From: Streptococcus danieliae | GTDB taxonomy: Bacteria; Bacillota; Bacilli; Lactobacillales; Streptococcaceae | Direction of reading: 5' to 3' | DNA: 50,423 bases | Assembly: GCF_013415245.1 (NCBI RefSeq) | Contig: NZ_JACBXX010000122.1 | Location: 1-50,423 of the forward strand | Shown: positions 20,022 through 31,229 of the stretch, piece by piece | How the letters are laid out: the number at the start of each line of letters is the position of its first letter | Position numbering within the stretch: the stretch's first letter is position 1 | Position numbers and translations under genes: made by a program | The notes under the pieces: model-generated | Told to the model about the DNA's origin: nothing | The model's database searches: none | What the model saw: the letters and a program-made list of their open reading frames with translations, nothing else

Positions 20022-21233
20022 ATGTTAGAAACAATCAGCTTACAAGAATTTGAACAGCTGCAGGTAGAGAAGCAATCCTACATGCAGAGCCCCGAAATGG
20101 CCAGTCTCTTAGAAAAAAGAGGCTACACCGTCGAATTCTTAGCCTATAAAGAAAACAATCGCATCTTGGTCGCAACCATGCTCCAGAGCATGCCCATGAC
20201 CGGTGGTCTTCACATGGAAATCACCCTGGGTCCCCTCGTCTTTGATGCTTCCGGTCTTAAAGCCTTCTACCAAGAACTTCAAAGCTATGCCAAACAAAAG
20301 GGAGCCTTGGAACTCGTTGTCTTCCCGGATGTTTCCTACCAGGACTATGACAGCAACGGCCAGCCCACTGGTTCCAAAAACACTCTCGAATTGGACTTGT
20401 TGCAGGACCTAGGCTTCCAATTCCAAGGTTTCCAAACCGGCTACACGGCCTCTGCGCCAAACTGGGTTTACTTAAAAGACCTAACTGGTTTAGACCAGAA
20501 GTCTCTCCTAAACTCCTTTACGAAAAATGGCAAGGCCCTGGTAAAAAAAGCCAATACTTTTGGCATTAAACTACGACCACTCAGCCGAGCAGAACTATCT
20601 CTTTTCAAAGAGGTAACCGAGGCCACTTCTAACCGACGGGACTTCTCAGACAAGGACCTAGCCTACTACGAAGCTTTCTTTGACAGTTTTGGCCAACGAG
20701 CAGAATTTATGGCAGCCTTCCTAAATTTCCAAGAGTATACTCAGGAGATTCAAAAGGGGCACCAAGCTCTGGCTCAAAAAATTGCTAAATTGGAAGAAAG
20801 ACCACCGAGTACCAAGCGGGACAATCAATTACGGGAATTCAACGCACAGCTGGAAACCTTCCAGGTGCGCTTAACTGAAGCTCAAGACTTGGTCGCAAAA
20901 TATGGCGATGAGGATGTCTTATTAGCTGCCTCCCTCTTCCTCTATATGCCAGAGGAGGCTGTTTATCTCTTTTCCGGATCCTACCCAGAGTTTAACAAAT
21001 TTTATGCACCAGCCTTGCTGCAAGAGTATGTCATGAAAGAGGCAATGAAGCGAGGTATCCGCCACTACAATCTCTTGGGAATTATGGGGGAATTTGATGG
21101 GAGCGATGGTGTCCTACGCTTTAAACAAAACTTTAATGGCTCGATCAGCCAAAAAGTCGGCACCTTTACCTACTTCCCTTCTCCCCTAAAAGCCAAACTC
21201 CTTCAAGGTCTCAAAAAAATCCTAGGCCGCTAA
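20022..21233 (+). CDS. murN: MurN-like second-position cross-bridge aminoacyltransferase (FemABX)
   Basis: 403 residues, the same FemABX architecture with a coiled helical arm (about 245-290). GLHMEITLGPLVF and the C-terminal NLLGIMGEFDGSDGVLRFKQNF are characteristic. MurN adds the second residue, usually Ala, to the MurM product. Last gene of the unit, followed by a terminator. Confidence 0.88.
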   Translation: MLETISLQEFEQLQVEKQSYMQSPEMASLLEKRGYTVEFLAYKENNRILVATMLQSMPMTGGLHMEITLGPLVFDASGLKAFYQELQSYAKQKGALELVVFPDVSYQDYDSNGQPTGSKNTLELDLLQDLGFQFQGFQTGYTASAPNWVYLKDLTGLDQKSLLNSFTKNGKALVKKANTFGIKLRPLSRAELSLFKEVTEATSNRRDFSDKDLAYYEAFFDSFGQRAEFMAAFLNFQEYTQEIQKGHQALAQKIAKLEERPPSTKRDNQLREFNAQLETFQVRLTEAQDLVAKYGDEDVLLAASLFLYMPEEAVYLFSGSYPEFNKFYAPALLQEYVMKEAMKRGIRHYNLLGIMGEFDGSDGVLRFKQNFNGSISQKVGTFTYFPSPLKAKLLQGLKKILGR

Positions 21234-21246
21234 TCCTGGTATAGGC

Positions 21247-21281
21247 AACTCCTCTGATGGTCTGCATCAGGGGAGTTTTCT
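21247..21281 (+). terminator. Terminator of the HD-murN unit
   Basis: 13-bp stem AACTCCTCTGATG/CATCAGGGGAGTT (21247-21259 with 21265-21277), one wobble pair, followed by TTTTC. Confidence 0.8.
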
Positions 21282-21301
21282 TATTCCTGTTCCAATATAA
21301 G

Positions 21302-21340
21302 AAAAAGTCTTGCCCCGAAAAAGAGGAGCAAGACTTTTTT
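21302..21340. terminator. Bidirectional terminator between murN and the amidase gene
   Basis: Perfect AAAAAGTCTTGC/GCAAGACTTTTT stem (21302-21313 with 21328-21339) with T-runs on both strands. It can end transcription of the minus-strand amidase gene, whose stop is at 21394, and act as a backup for murN. Confidence 0.75.
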
Positions 21341-22704
21341 GATCTAGTAGGATTCTAGCAAATGCTTGATAGTGAAAGTTTCACAGCTACGACTTAGAAT
21401 CGCTTAACAGCAATCGCTGGTGATCCCAATTCATTATCCTCTGCGACACGGCTACGCACATTCCAGAGATAATCGAGGCTATGCCAACCAGAGAGTGATT
21501 TAGTATACGGATCTGAAACTTTTACTTTACCATTCTGATAGTCTGAGAGGACAATCTCATGGGTTGAAGGGTAGTTTACAAAGACACTAGGTCCGACAGC
21601 CAAGAGTACTGGATTCCCTGACAGCAAGGAGTTTTTAATAGCTTCTGGACTCTTCAAGACCTGGTGTTTGTACCCCCATTTATCGATGGCTTTGGCAATC
21701 CCATTACTTGCAGTACCTGGACCAAGCTTATTGAAGGCAGCAGTATTCTGATAGATATAATCCCCTACTTGAGTTGGAAGCACTGTTTTTCCAGATAGGC
21801 CTGAGAAGATCATGGCTAAGCTAGTTGGAACGCAACCAGTTGGTCCAAATAGGTAATGACCATAGCGTTTTGAAGACCAACGACTATCTAGCTGAGAGTA
21901 GTAAGGGATTTCCACCTTCTGAGGGGTTACTGGGCTAGGAACTGCACTTGTTTTAGGCATGGTAGTATTTTCAAGTTTAGCCCGCTCCGCTCTCGCCATG
22001 CTTAGCAGCTTATCCATATCAATCCCACCTGGACAAAGCGTTTCAGTTACCTCGTCATGGCCAATTACATGGGTGTGATCGAGTGGAATATTGTAACGGA
22101 TCGAGATATCCGCAATCAATTTTGCTGAATTCCGATAGGTTTCCTCTGCAATCGTCCAATTTGGTCCCAAACTATTGTTGAGGTGCTCAATTCCAATCGA
22201 ACGCTGGTTGGTTGGATAGTGTCCCGCATGCCAAGCTACTTCATTTTCAGGAACTACTCCCCAGACCTTATCTGGTGTTACCTGATAATGGGCAGAAGTT
22301 TCATTGCCATTTCGGATATACCAAGTTGCGCGAGCTCCTTCATCACTCATTCCTGCATTATGATGGATGACAATACGATCAATATTCACCCGGTTTGTAT
22401 CTGAATAGACGGGATTCTCATCAACATGAGTAACGACTCCAGAGTATTTCTTCTCCCCCATCCATTTTACAGGGTAACCTTTACCATAGTTTGATGGTTT
22501 TGGAAAATCAACACTGGTGTTGCCGAGCCAATTCATCTTACCAGTGCTATCTTTGAAGTAGGCATGAACTGTATAGTTGCCAAACTCATACTGGTGGCGG
22601 CTGTAGTCAATCCGAGCCTTGTAGGAACCATCGTCTTGTTTGAGAGCCTTGTACCAGATTAAGTCATCTTGACCCTTGTTGGTGGTCCAAGTAGGAACCA
22701 AGAC

Positions 22705-22707
22705 CTA
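22705..22707 (-). other. In-frame amber codon in the amidase gene
   Basis: Minus strand reads GAT GTC CGT TAG GTC TTG GTT CCT. The three other repeats read AAG GAA GTC CTT GTC at this point. A single change from GAG would give TAG, and the reading frame is otherwise intact on both sides. Confidence 0.9.
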
Positions 22708-22794
22708 ACGGACATCTGGATTTGTCGCCAAACCTTTGATTGTGACATCAAATCCTACAACTGTGATATTCTCTACACGAACAGACATTTTTGG

Positions 22795-23730
22795 TTCCGG
22801 AACCATCACCTTGGTTTCGGTCACATACTCACGTTTATTTTGGTTGGTTACATAGTAAACATGTGAATGATAAGCTCCAAAGTCCTGTTTGTGTTGGCTT
22901 GTTTCAACCCGAACCTTGTAAGAACCATCACTTTGTTTCACAGCCTTGTGCCAAATGATATCGTCTTGGCCGTTTTTCTCAGACCAGCTTGGGACAAGGA
23001 CTTCCTTAATACCTGCTGGGTGGTTAACATTTGTAACAATCACATCATAACCAGAGCTGGAGACATTTGTTGCTGAAACTTGGCCTGTTTTCTCAACCTT
23101 GGGTGCTTGCGGAACAGTCACCTTAGTTTCTGTCACATACTCACGTTTGTTTTGGTTGGTTACATAGTAAACATGTGAGTGATAAGCTCCAAAGTCTTGT
23201 TTGTGTTGATTAGTTTCAACCCGAACCTTGTAAGAACCATCACCTTGTTTCACGGCCTTGTGCCAAATGATATCGTCTTGGCCATTTTTCTCAGACCAGC
23301 TTGGGACAAGGACTTCCTTAATACCTGCTGGGTGGTTAACATTTGTAACAATCACATCATAGCCAGAGCTAGAGACATTTGTTGCTGAAACTTGACCTGT
23401 TTTCTCAACCTTGGGTGCTTGCGGCACCACAACCTTGGTTGCTGTCACATAGTCACGTTTATTTTGATTGGTTACATAATAAACATGTGAATGATAAGCT
23501 CCAAAGTCTTGTTTGTGTTGATTAGTTTCAACCCGAACCTTGTAAGATCCATCACCTTGTTTCACAGCCTTGTGCCAAATGATATCGTCTTGGCCATTTT
23601 TCTCAGACCAGCTTGGGACAAGGACTTCCTTAACACCTGCTGGGTGGTTAACATTTTTGACAATCACGTCATAGCCAGAGCTGGAGACGTTTACTGCCGA
23701 AATTTGACCGGTCTTTTCAACCTTGGGCGC
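22795..23730 (-). repeat. Three near-identical 312-bp tandem repeats
   Basis: Units at 23730-23419, 23418-23107 and 23106-22795, each beginning APKVEKTGQ and encoding 104 residues of a GBS-Bsp-like domain. Units two and three are almost identical in DNA. A fourth, divergent copy follows at about 22794-22480. Such repeats can expand or contract by recombination. Confidence 0.9.
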
Positions 23731-24685
23731 TTGTGGAAGTTCCTCAATAGCTACATACCGGCGGGAACCTGAGTAGGAAATATAGGAAATCCAACGATGA
23801 TTTTCTGCAGTTAGCACACGATCGTAACGAACGGATTGACCTGGGGAATAAAAGGCTAGGTTCGGACTAGACAAGCGTGCTTCATTTTTGACACCTGCGG
23901 TTTTGCTAAAGGTGTAAGTTCCCTGTGGAGCCAAAGCATTCAAAGTGTTAGCAACTGCTGAGTCCGTTGTTTGGCCTGACTGGTTCTGTGCTGGTAGAGC
24001 CACATAACGACGAGCACCAGAAGCCCCAATATAAGACAACCATAGGCGTTCATCTGCACTCAAGAGACGGTCATAGATGACAGACTGTCCCTTTTGATAG
24101 GTTGCAACAATAGTAGAAGACAGGTTAGGCTGGGAATGAACATCTGTCTTTTCCTCGAAAACATAGGTTCCCGAATCTGGTAGAGTCGCTACATTTGGGT
24201 TTCCAGCTGTCGCTGCTCGACGAACAGGACTTACGCTTGGAGCTACAGTCGGACTGCTACTTGAAGGGGTAGCAGTTGCAGGACTTTCAACTTTTGAGGA
24301 TGCCGGTTGAACCTCTGGAGCCACTTTAGTTTCCACCTTAGACTCGCTAACAGAGGACACAGATTCACTTGGTGCTGCTTCTACTTGAGCAACTGAGCCA
24401 ATCTCAGTAGACGGTTCAACTTCTTTTTGATCACTTGCAGGAGCAGGCTCAGAAGTTGTTTGAGTAACCACCTCGGTACTACTACTTGCGACTGTTTGAC
24501 TGGCAGCCTCTGTTGACGCAGAACTTTCTGCTAGACTATCTGCCTGCACTTGCCCGCCCATAAAGACCAAGCTCGCAATAAGCACCGACGCTGCTCCGAA
24601 AGAGTACTTCCGAATTGAAAAACGCTGTTGCGACCCATGTTTCATAGATTTCATTTCCTTTAAATTTTCTTAAACTTACCCGTTC

Positions 24686-24713
24686 ATTTTACCATAGAAA
24701 ATGATTTTTTCAA
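24686..24713 (-). promoter_or_regulatory. Promoter of the amidase gene
   Basis: Minus strand -35 TTGAAA (24708-24713), 16-base spacer, extended -10 TGGTAAAAT (hexamer 24686-24691). Confidence 0.65.
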
Positions 24714-24724
24714 TCCATATAAAG

Positions 24725-24750
24725 AAAAAAGCCCGGAAAAACCGAGCTTT
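24725..24750 (-). terminator. Terminator of tpiA
   Basis: 8-bp stem AAGCCCGG/CCGAGCTT (24729-24736 with 24742-24749), one wobble, followed by a T-run on the minus strand. Confidence 0.7.
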
Positions 24751-24757
24751 GAAACCA

Positions 24758-25612
<855 letters not shown>

Positions 25613-25630
25613 CTAATTCCTCGTTAAAAC

Positions 25631-25666
25631 TAAAAAACACTAGCCTGTCCCAAGGACAAGCTAGTG
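25631..25666 (-). terminator. Terminator of tuf
   Basis: 13-bp stem CACTAGCCTGTCC/GGACAAGCTAGTG (25638-25650 with 25654-25666), one wobble, with a 3-base loop and six T on the minus strand. Confidence 0.85.
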
Positions 25667-25706
25667 CTGTTCTGACTTTAATTGTTAATCTAGGAAATGA
25701 ACCGAA

Positions 25707-26903
25707 TTAAGCTTCGATTTCAGTAACCATACCTGAACCAACAGTACGTCCACCCTCACGGATAGAGAATGTTGTTCCTTGTTCTACGGCGATTGGGTGG
25801 ATCAACTCAACGTCGATTGTCACGTTATCACCAGGCATAACCATTTCAGTACCTGCTGGCAACTCGATAGAACCAGTTACGTCAGTAGTACGGAAGTAGA
25901 ATTGAGGACGGTAGTTGTTGAAGAATGGAGTGTGACGTCCACCTTCTTCTTTAGTAAGGATGTAAACTTCACCTTTAAATTTAGTGTGTGGGTTGATAGA
26001 ACCTGGTTTAGCGATAACTTGTCCACGCTCGATCTCATCACGTTGAACACCACGAAGAAGAACCCCAACGTTGTCTCCTGCAAGACCTTCATCCAATTGT
26101 TTACGGAACATTTCAACTCCAGTAACAACGGCTTTAGTAGTTTCTTCTTTGATACCAACGATTTCGATTTCGTCGTTGACACGAACCACACCACGGTCGA
26201 TACGTCCAGACGCAACAGTACCACGACCAGTGATTGAGAATACGTCCTCGACTGGAAGAAGCAATGGTTTGTCAGTATCGCGTTCTGGTTCTGGAATGTA
26301 TGAGTCAACAGTGTCCATCAATTCCATGATGATGTCTTCAAATGCTGAATCACCTTCAAGCGCTTTAAGAGCTGAACCTTGGATAACTGGTAGGTCATCA
26401 CCTGGGAAATCGTATTCTGAAAGAAGGTCACGGATTTCCATTTCAACCAACTCAAGCAACTCTTCATCATCAACAAGGTCAACTTTGTTCATGAAGACGA
26501 TCAAGTTTTTAACACCAACCTGACGTGAAAGAAGGATGTGCTCACGAGTTTGTGGCATTGGTCCATCTGTAGATGCTACTACAAGGATAGCTCCGTCCAT
26601 TTGAGCCGCACCAGTGATCATGTTTTTAACGTAGTCCGCGTGTCCTGGAGCGTCGATGTGAGCGTAGTGGCGTTTTTCAGTTTCGTACTCAACGTGTGCA
26701 GTGTTGATGGTGATTCCGCGCTCGCGCTCTTCTGGAGCAGCATCGATAGAAGCGTAATCTTTAGGTTGGTTAACTGATGAAGGCAAACGACGTGCCAAAA
26801 CAGTTGTAATCGCTGCAGTTAGGGTAGTTTTACCGTGGTCAACGTGTCCAATTGTACCAACGTTAACGTGGGGTTTACTACGATCGTATTTTTCTTTTGC
26901 CAT
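25707..26903 (-). CDS. tuf: Elongation factor Tu
   Basis: 398 residues, starting [26 protein letters not shown]. GTPase G1 GHVDHGKT, G3 DAPGHADY, G4 NKVD, then domains II and III ending VTEIEA. Delivers aminoacyl-tRNA to the ribosome. The start at 26903 is chosen because the family starts MAKEK; six extra residues from 26921 run into the GGAGG ribosome-binding site. The codon use is strongly biased, as for a highly expressed gene. Own promoter and strong terminator. Confidence 0.99.
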   Translation of the reverse strand: MAKEKYDRSKPHVNVGTIGHVDHGKTTLTAAITTVLARRLPSSVNQPKDYASIDAAPEERERGITINTAHVEYETEKRHYAHIDAPGHADYVKNMITGAAQMDGAILVVASTDGPMPQTREHILLSRQVGVKNLIVFMNKVDLVDDEELLELVEMEIRDLLSEYDFPGDDLPVIQGSALKALEGDSAFEDIIMELMDTVDSYIPEPERDTDKPLLLPVEDVFSITGRGTVASGRIDRGVVRVNDEIEIVGIKEETTKAVVTGVEMFRKQLDEGLAGDNVGVLLRGVQRDEIERGQVIAKPGSINPHTKFKGEVYILTKEEGGRHTPFFNNYRPQFYFRTTDVTGSIELPAGTEMVMPGDNVTIDVELIHPIAVEQGTTFSIREGGRTVGSGMVTEIEA

Positions 26904-26974
26904 TTGGGTAAAAGCCTCCAATAAAATATATTTTATAGATAGACAGTAGGCAATACAGTCTAACTTTCCCTACT

Positions 26975-27002
26975 ATTCTATCAGACTGTTAGAAAAAATC
27001 AA
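26975..27002 (-). promoter_or_regulatory. Promoter of tuf
   Basis: Minus strand -35 TTGATT (26997-27002), 16-base spacer, extended -10 TGATAGAAT (hexamer 26975-26980). Confidence 0.7.
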
Positions 27003-27035
27003 GCCTTTTACTTCTTTTTTTAATTTTTCCGCCGA

Positions 27036-29801
27036 TTAGCCAGAGTTGCGCAACCCTGTCGCAATTCCATTGATCGTTGTCGCAATCAAGGAATCTGCTG
27101 AAGCCGGTAAATTCCCCTCCCGCTTGCGACGAATCAGCTCAACCTGAACATAATTCAAAACATCAAAATAAGGCATCCGATAAGACAAACTGTTGGAAAG
27201 ATAGGTGTTGTCCGCCAAGAGCTCATCTCTTTCTTCTATTAACAGAACACTCTCCTTGGTTTTGTGCCATTCTGCCAAAATCAGATCATAGACAGCCGCA
27301 ACGTCTGGATCCTTTACCAAATCCAGATAGTGAGCCGCAATGGTCATATTTGATTTAGCCAATACCATGTCAACATTGGAGAGTAAGCCCCGGAAAAATG
27401 GCCAATTCTGATACATCTCGCGGAGAATGTCTAGCCATTCTGGATCCTCTGCCATTAAGGTCTGAAAGGCCTGACCAACTCCGTACCAACCAGGCAGCAT
27501 CATCCGGTTCTGGGACCAAGAAAAGACCCAAGGAATAGCCCTCAACCCAGAAATCTCCGTAATCGTTTTACGAGCTGCCGGCCGCGAACCAATGTTTAAA
27601 CTAGAAATTTCTGAAATCGGACTAGCTTCAAAAAAGAAGTCATAAAAAGCTGGGTTTTCAAACACTAGTTGTCGATAGGCCTGGTAACTGCTTTGTACCA
27701 GGTGATTCATAACCCGTCCATAGGTTGCACGCTGCTCTACACTCAACTCCGCCTCCAGGTTCAGCATCCGATCCAAAGAAGCCGACAGCAGCATTTCCAA
27801 ATTGTAATAGGCCGCTTCCTGATTGCCATACTTATTGGCAATCACTTCCCCCTGCTCCGTTAAACGCAAGCGGTCCCGGATACTTTCCAGCGGTTGGGCA
27901 ATAATCGCTTCATAAGTTGGACCACCACCGCGACCCACTGTTCCGCCACGGCCGTGGAAGAAGGTCACCTTAATCCCAAATTCCTGCCCCAATTTTTGCA
28001 AATCTTCTTGGGCTTGGTAAAGGGACCACACTGAAGATAAATAACCACCATCCTTATTACTATCCGAGTAGCCTAGCATGATTTCCTGATAGCCGTTTTG
28101 AGAAGCAATCCATTTTTGAACCAAGTCCAAAGACAGATAGTCCTGCATGGTCTGACGTGAAGCTTCTAAGTCCTCAATCGTTTCAAACAGCGGAACTAGC
28201 TGAAGACGGGTACTTTCGCGGTTTAATAAGCCAACCTCCTTCAGTAGAGTTGCCAATTCCAGCAAATCAGACACACTAGTGGCATGGGAAATAATCGATT
28301 GGCGAATCACTTCTTCTCCCAAGACATCTTTGAGTTTGGCAGCCATTTTGAAAATGGCTAGTTCTTTAGCCAACAAGTCACTCTTGGGCAGGGTTGGGGC
28401 TGACAAGGGCCGGGGATCCTCCGTCAACAACTGCAAAAGCAGGGCAACCTTTTGGTCTTCTGTTTTGCTGGCATAATCATCAACCAAACCAGCTGTGGCT
28501 AATAATTCTGCCACGCAGGCTTCGTGAATGGACGAATCCTGCCGCAGGTCAATGCTGGCCAGGTAAAAACCAAAAACTTCCACCGCTGTCAGCAACTGAC
28601 TCAACTTCCCACTAGCCAAGTGCTGCTGACCGAAGGCCAAGAGGGAGTCTTGTACCTGTTGCAACTCTGATCGAAACTCCTCCGCACTGGCATAGGCTGG
28701 AATAGTTTCCCAATCCCGCTGTTGTTGGATTCGAATCAAATCTTTGCCAGCCAAGGTCACATCCAAATCCTCAGCACGCCCTAAGAAGTTCTGCATGTCC
28801 CGTTGCGTTTTTAAGAGTCGATCCCGAATCCAAGAAAGGGCCCGACGATAGGGTTCTTTTTCCCTGAAAATCGAATTATCTTGTGAGAGACTCGCCAACT
28901 GCTCCACCTCTGCACTAACCTGCGTCAAATTCAAGGAAACAGAATAGTCCCGATACAGCTTGTTCAGTGTTTGCAGGTAAAAGTCAAACAGAACTTCCTG
29001 CTGAACTCGGGCTGATTCTTTCAGCGTTTCTGCGGTCACAAAAGGATTGCCATCGCGGTCGCCGCCAATCCACATTCCCATAGAAATGGGCTTACTGTTA
29101 GGAACAAATAGTCCCTGCTCTTGTGCCAACTCGCGATAAGTCTGGGTTAGGCGGGGAACCGCCTCCAACAAGGAACTCCGGTAATAAGCCATGGCATTGA
29201 CAATTTCATTGGTAACCGTCAATTTCTGCTCCCGAATCAGATCAGTTTGCAAAATCGTTTCCAGGTAACGATTTTGCTCCTCCTCCCACTCTGCCTGGCT
29301 CAAATCTCCTGGCAAGGCCATCCGTTTCTGCTTGAGGAGGTCATGGATCTGTGACATCAAATCCAGCAAGGACTTCCGTTGGACCTGGGTTGGGTGGGCC
29401 GTTAAGACCGGCACCACCTGCAAATCTTCGAGGAGGGTCTGGGCATTCTCCATTTGCGCCATCCGGGCAACCGCCTGGCTCAGTTTCCCAAGATAGTTCT
29501 CCTGTAAGTTATTCCGGCGTTGGATGGTCACCTCCAGGTCAACATCCTCAGCAATATTAATCAAAAGAGGCACGACCGCAAAATAACGAACCAACAGTGC
29601 CATCCGCTCCAGTTCCAACTCCTTCAAATAAGCCGAAATCTCTTGGTCAGCTCCTGCAACGACCCAGTTTTTAACCTGAGCAATTTCGTCTAAGACACCT
29701 GGACCATAAGCTGCTGCCACAATCTGGTTGACCATCCGGGTCAGTTCTTGGGCATCCTCGGCAATGGCCGCTGCGGATACCTGGTACTCTAGTTTTTCCA
29801 T
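27036..29801 (-). CDS. ppc: Phosphoenolpyruvate carboxylase
   Basis: 921 residues, typical length. VLTAHPTQVQRKS with the catalytic His, SMGMWIGGDRDGNPFV, MLGYSDSNKDGGYL, FFHGRGGTVGRGGGPT and the C-terminal LRNSG end are all present. Forms oxaloacetate from PEP and bicarbonate; in streptococci it supplies aspartate-family precursors. Start at 29801 has GAGGAG seven bases upstream; a 19-residue extension is rejected. It lies 77 bases after ftsW in the same direction, as in S. mutans and pneumococcus. Confidence 0.98.
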   Translation of the reverse strand: MEKLEYQVSAAAIAEDAQELTRMVNQIVAAAYGPGVLDEIAQVKNWVVAGADQEISAYLKELELERMALLVRYFAVVPLLINIAEDVDLEVTIQRRNNLQENYLGKLSQAVARMAQMENAQTLLEDLQVVPVLTAHPTQVQRKSLLDLMSQIHDLLKQKRMALPGDLSQAEWEEEQNRYLETILQTDLIREQKLTVTNEIVNAMAYYRSSLLEAVPRLTQTYRELAQEQGLFVPNSKPISMGMWIGGDRDGNPFVTAETLKESARVQQEVLFDFYLQTLNKLYRDYSVSLNLTQVSAEVEQLASLSQDNSIFREKEPYRRALSWIRDRLLKTQRDMQNFLGRAEDLDVTLAGKDLIRIQQQRDWETIPAYASAEEFRSELQQVQDSLLAFGQQHLASGKLSQLLTAVEVFGFYLASIDLRQDSSIHEACVAELLATAGLVDDYASKTEDQKVALLLQLLTEDPRPLSAPTLPKSDLLAKELAIFKMAAKLKDVLGEEVIRQSIISHATSVSDLLELATLLKEVGLLNRESTRLQLVPLFETIEDLEASRQTMQDYLSLDLVQKWIASQNGYQEIMLGYSDSNKDGGYLSSVWSLYQAQEDLQKLGQEFGIKVTFFHGRGGTVGRGGGPTYEAIIAQPLESIRDRLRLTEQGEVIANKYGNQEAAYYNLEMLLSASLDRMLNLEAELSVEQRATYGRVMNHLVQSSYQAYRQLVFENPAFYDFFFEASPISEISSLNIGSRPAARKTITEISGLRAIPWVFSWSQNRMMLPGWYGVGQAFQTLMAEDPEWLDILREMYQNWPFFRGLLSNVDMVLAKSNMTIAAHYLDLVKDPDVAAVYDLILAEWHKTKESVLLIEERDELLADNTYLSNSLSYRMPYFDVLNYVQVELIRRKREGNLPASADSLIATTINGIATGLRNSG

Positions 29802-29878
29802 TTTTTCTCCTCGTATGCAAAAAGAGGCGTGGACAAGGCCTTTCCTCATCCCGCCCAATCAAACAAGCCCTTTCATCC

Positions 29879-31087
29879 TCAATAGAGAGGCTGACCTTCT
29901 TCTAGCGCTTTCTTTTTTTCCGTCGCATCAACATTTAAAACAAAAGCAATGGCAATGGACAGAACCAACAAACTATTCCCGCCTTGCGAAAGGAAGGGGA
30001 AGGTAACCCCAGTTGAGGGAATCAAGCCTGAAATCCCACCAATATTGACAAAGGTCTGCGTCAGTAAAAGCCCACCAACTCCTGTCGCCAACATGGCATT
30101 AAAGGGATCACGCGCCTGAATCCCAACCAACAAAATCCGCAGGATCAAGAAAAAGAGCAAACCTAAAATCAAACTGGCACCGACAAAGCCCAATTCCTCA
30201 ATCACAATAGAGAAGACAAAGTCTGTATGCGCCTCAGGCAGGTAACCATTCTTCTCAATCGAATTCCCCAAACCAAGCCCAAACCAAGAACCATTACTCA
30301 TGGCATAGTAGGAATTGGCTAGTTGGTGACCCGAATCGGACAAATCCTCAAAGGGGTTAAAGAAGGCACTAAAACGCTTGGCAATATAACCAAACAAGGG
30401 GATTTTAGCCACAACATCAACCCCGACCAGACGAATCGTTCCCAAAATCGCTGCCGACAACGCCACAATAGCTCCTAGACTGGTCATAAACCAACGGTAG
30501 GAAATCCCACTCAAGGAAACCATAATCAAGGTCAACAAGGTCAAAATCGTCGCATTCCCCAGGTCCGGCAAGGAAGCCACAACCCCCAGAGAAATCAGAA
30601 CTGCCACTCGCCAATCAGTAAAACTCCGTGGAAAGAAGGTGTTTTTGGTCAAGGCATAATAGTCACTGCTGGCAATCAACTCCTGCTCGCTGCTAAAAAC
30701 TGAAGCCAGGTACCAAACCATTACCACCTTGAGGTATTCAGCCGGCTGCAAACTCAAAGGCCCCAGCAAAATCCATCCCCTGGCCCCATTGATTGTCGCT
30801 CCAAAGAAGCGTGAAATAATCAGCAAGAGAACAACCACGCTGAGAATAAAGCCGACTACTTTTTGGTTTTTCAAAAAGTCTAGTTTCATTTTGTAAATCA
30901 AGGCGATCCCAATTAAACTCGCAATCCAAAAGATCCCTTGTGTCAGTACGGAGCCAAAAGGATTCCCGCCACTCTGGATCGAGTTTGCACTCGTTGTCGA
31001 ATAGACCACAATCAGCCCCAAAACCGACAAGATGAGGTAAGGAATCAGGATTGAGTAGTTTAACAAATAGCGTTTTTCAATCTTCAT
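29879..31087 (-). CDS. ftsW: Cell division protein FtsW (SEDS glycosyltransferase)
   Basis: 402 residues with about ten membrane segments. SEDS signatures INGARGWILLGPLSLQPAEYLK, SLPDLGNATIL, the PEAHTDFVFSIVIEELGF loop and STGVTFPFLSQGGNSLL. Polymerises septal peptidoglycan with a class B PBP. Assigned as FtsW by its place upstream of ppc-tuf-tpiA and by the existence of a separate RodA at 5096-6328. Divergent from the GH25 lysozyme gene. Confidence 0.92.
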   Translation of the reverse strand: MKIEKRYLLNYSILIPYLILSVLGLIVVYSTTSANSIQSGGNPFGSVLTQGIFWIASLIGIALIYKMKLDFLKNQKVVGFILSVVVLLLIISRFFGATINGARGWILLGPLSLQPAEYLKVVMVWYLASVFSSEQELIASSDYYALTKNTFFPRSFTDWRVAVLISLGVVASLPDLGNATILTLLTLIMVSLSGISYRWFMTSLGAIVALSAAILGTIRLVGVDVVAKIPLFGYIAKRFSAFFNPFEDLSDSGHQLANSYYAMSNGSWFGLGLGNSIEKNGYLPEAHTDFVFSIVIEELGFVGASLILGLLFFLILRILLVGIQARDPFNAMLATGVGGLLLTQTFVNIGGISGLIPSTGVTFPFLSQGGNSLLVLSIAIAFVLNVDATEKKKALEEGQPLY

Positions 31088-31120
31088 TGCATACCCGTTT
31101 TCTCTAAAATTTCAGCCTTG

Positions 31121-31129
31121 ATTATACCA
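31121..31129 (-). promoter_or_regulatory. Extended -10 promoter of ftsW-ppc
   Basis: TGGTATAAT on the minus strand, about 33 bases before the ftsW ATG; a weak GGGT precedes the start. Confidence 0.55.
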
Positions 31130-31229
31130 TTTTCACTACCGAAAAAAAAGCAAAAGACGATACCGCACCCCATTCCCACTCCTCAAACAGACAGTTTGGT
31201 CCTTTTTATACAAAAACAGGCGAGATTTC

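Larger units (their letters stand above)
21394..24654 (-). pseudogene. Secreted N-acetylmuramoyl-L-alanine amidase with SH3 and Bsp-like repeats, split by an amber codon
   Basis: One 1087-codon frame interrupted only by a TAG at 22707-22705. Order of domains: YSIRK-type signal (FSIRKYSFGAASVLIAS, mature after QVQADS), Ser/Thr/Pro/Glu-rich linker (about 40-150), two SH3_5 wall-binding repeats (about 155-305), four GBS-Bsp-like repeats of about 104 residues, then Amidase_2 (VIHHNAGMSDEGA, HYQVTPDKVWGVV, VIGHDEVTETLCPGG) and a papain-like C39_2 domain (IPYYSQLDSRW, GPTGCVPTSLAMI). No LPXTG is seen. The stop falls in the fourth Bsp repeat where the other three have GAA (Glu). The upstream part could yield a secreted 649-residue protein without catalysis; the downstream part has no signal peptide or ribosome-binding site. 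Start 24654 or 24645 (better Shine-Dalgarno spacing). Confidence 0.85.

Noticed and set aside
21394-22701. Independent gene starting with TTG for amidase plus C39-like domains
   Set aside because: The TTG lies one codon after the amber stop, has no ribosome-binding site and no signal peptide, and continues a domain already begun upstream. It is the tail of the broken gene.
25779-26308. Long open frames antisense to and within tuf
   Set aside because: The strong codon bias of tuf leaves open frames on the other strand and in other phases; Ser/Thr/Phe-rich low-complexity translation.
29802-29878. Possible attenuator between ftsW and ppc
   Set aside because: GAGG...CCTC pairing is short and interrupted, with a weak T-run, so not enough for a terminator call.
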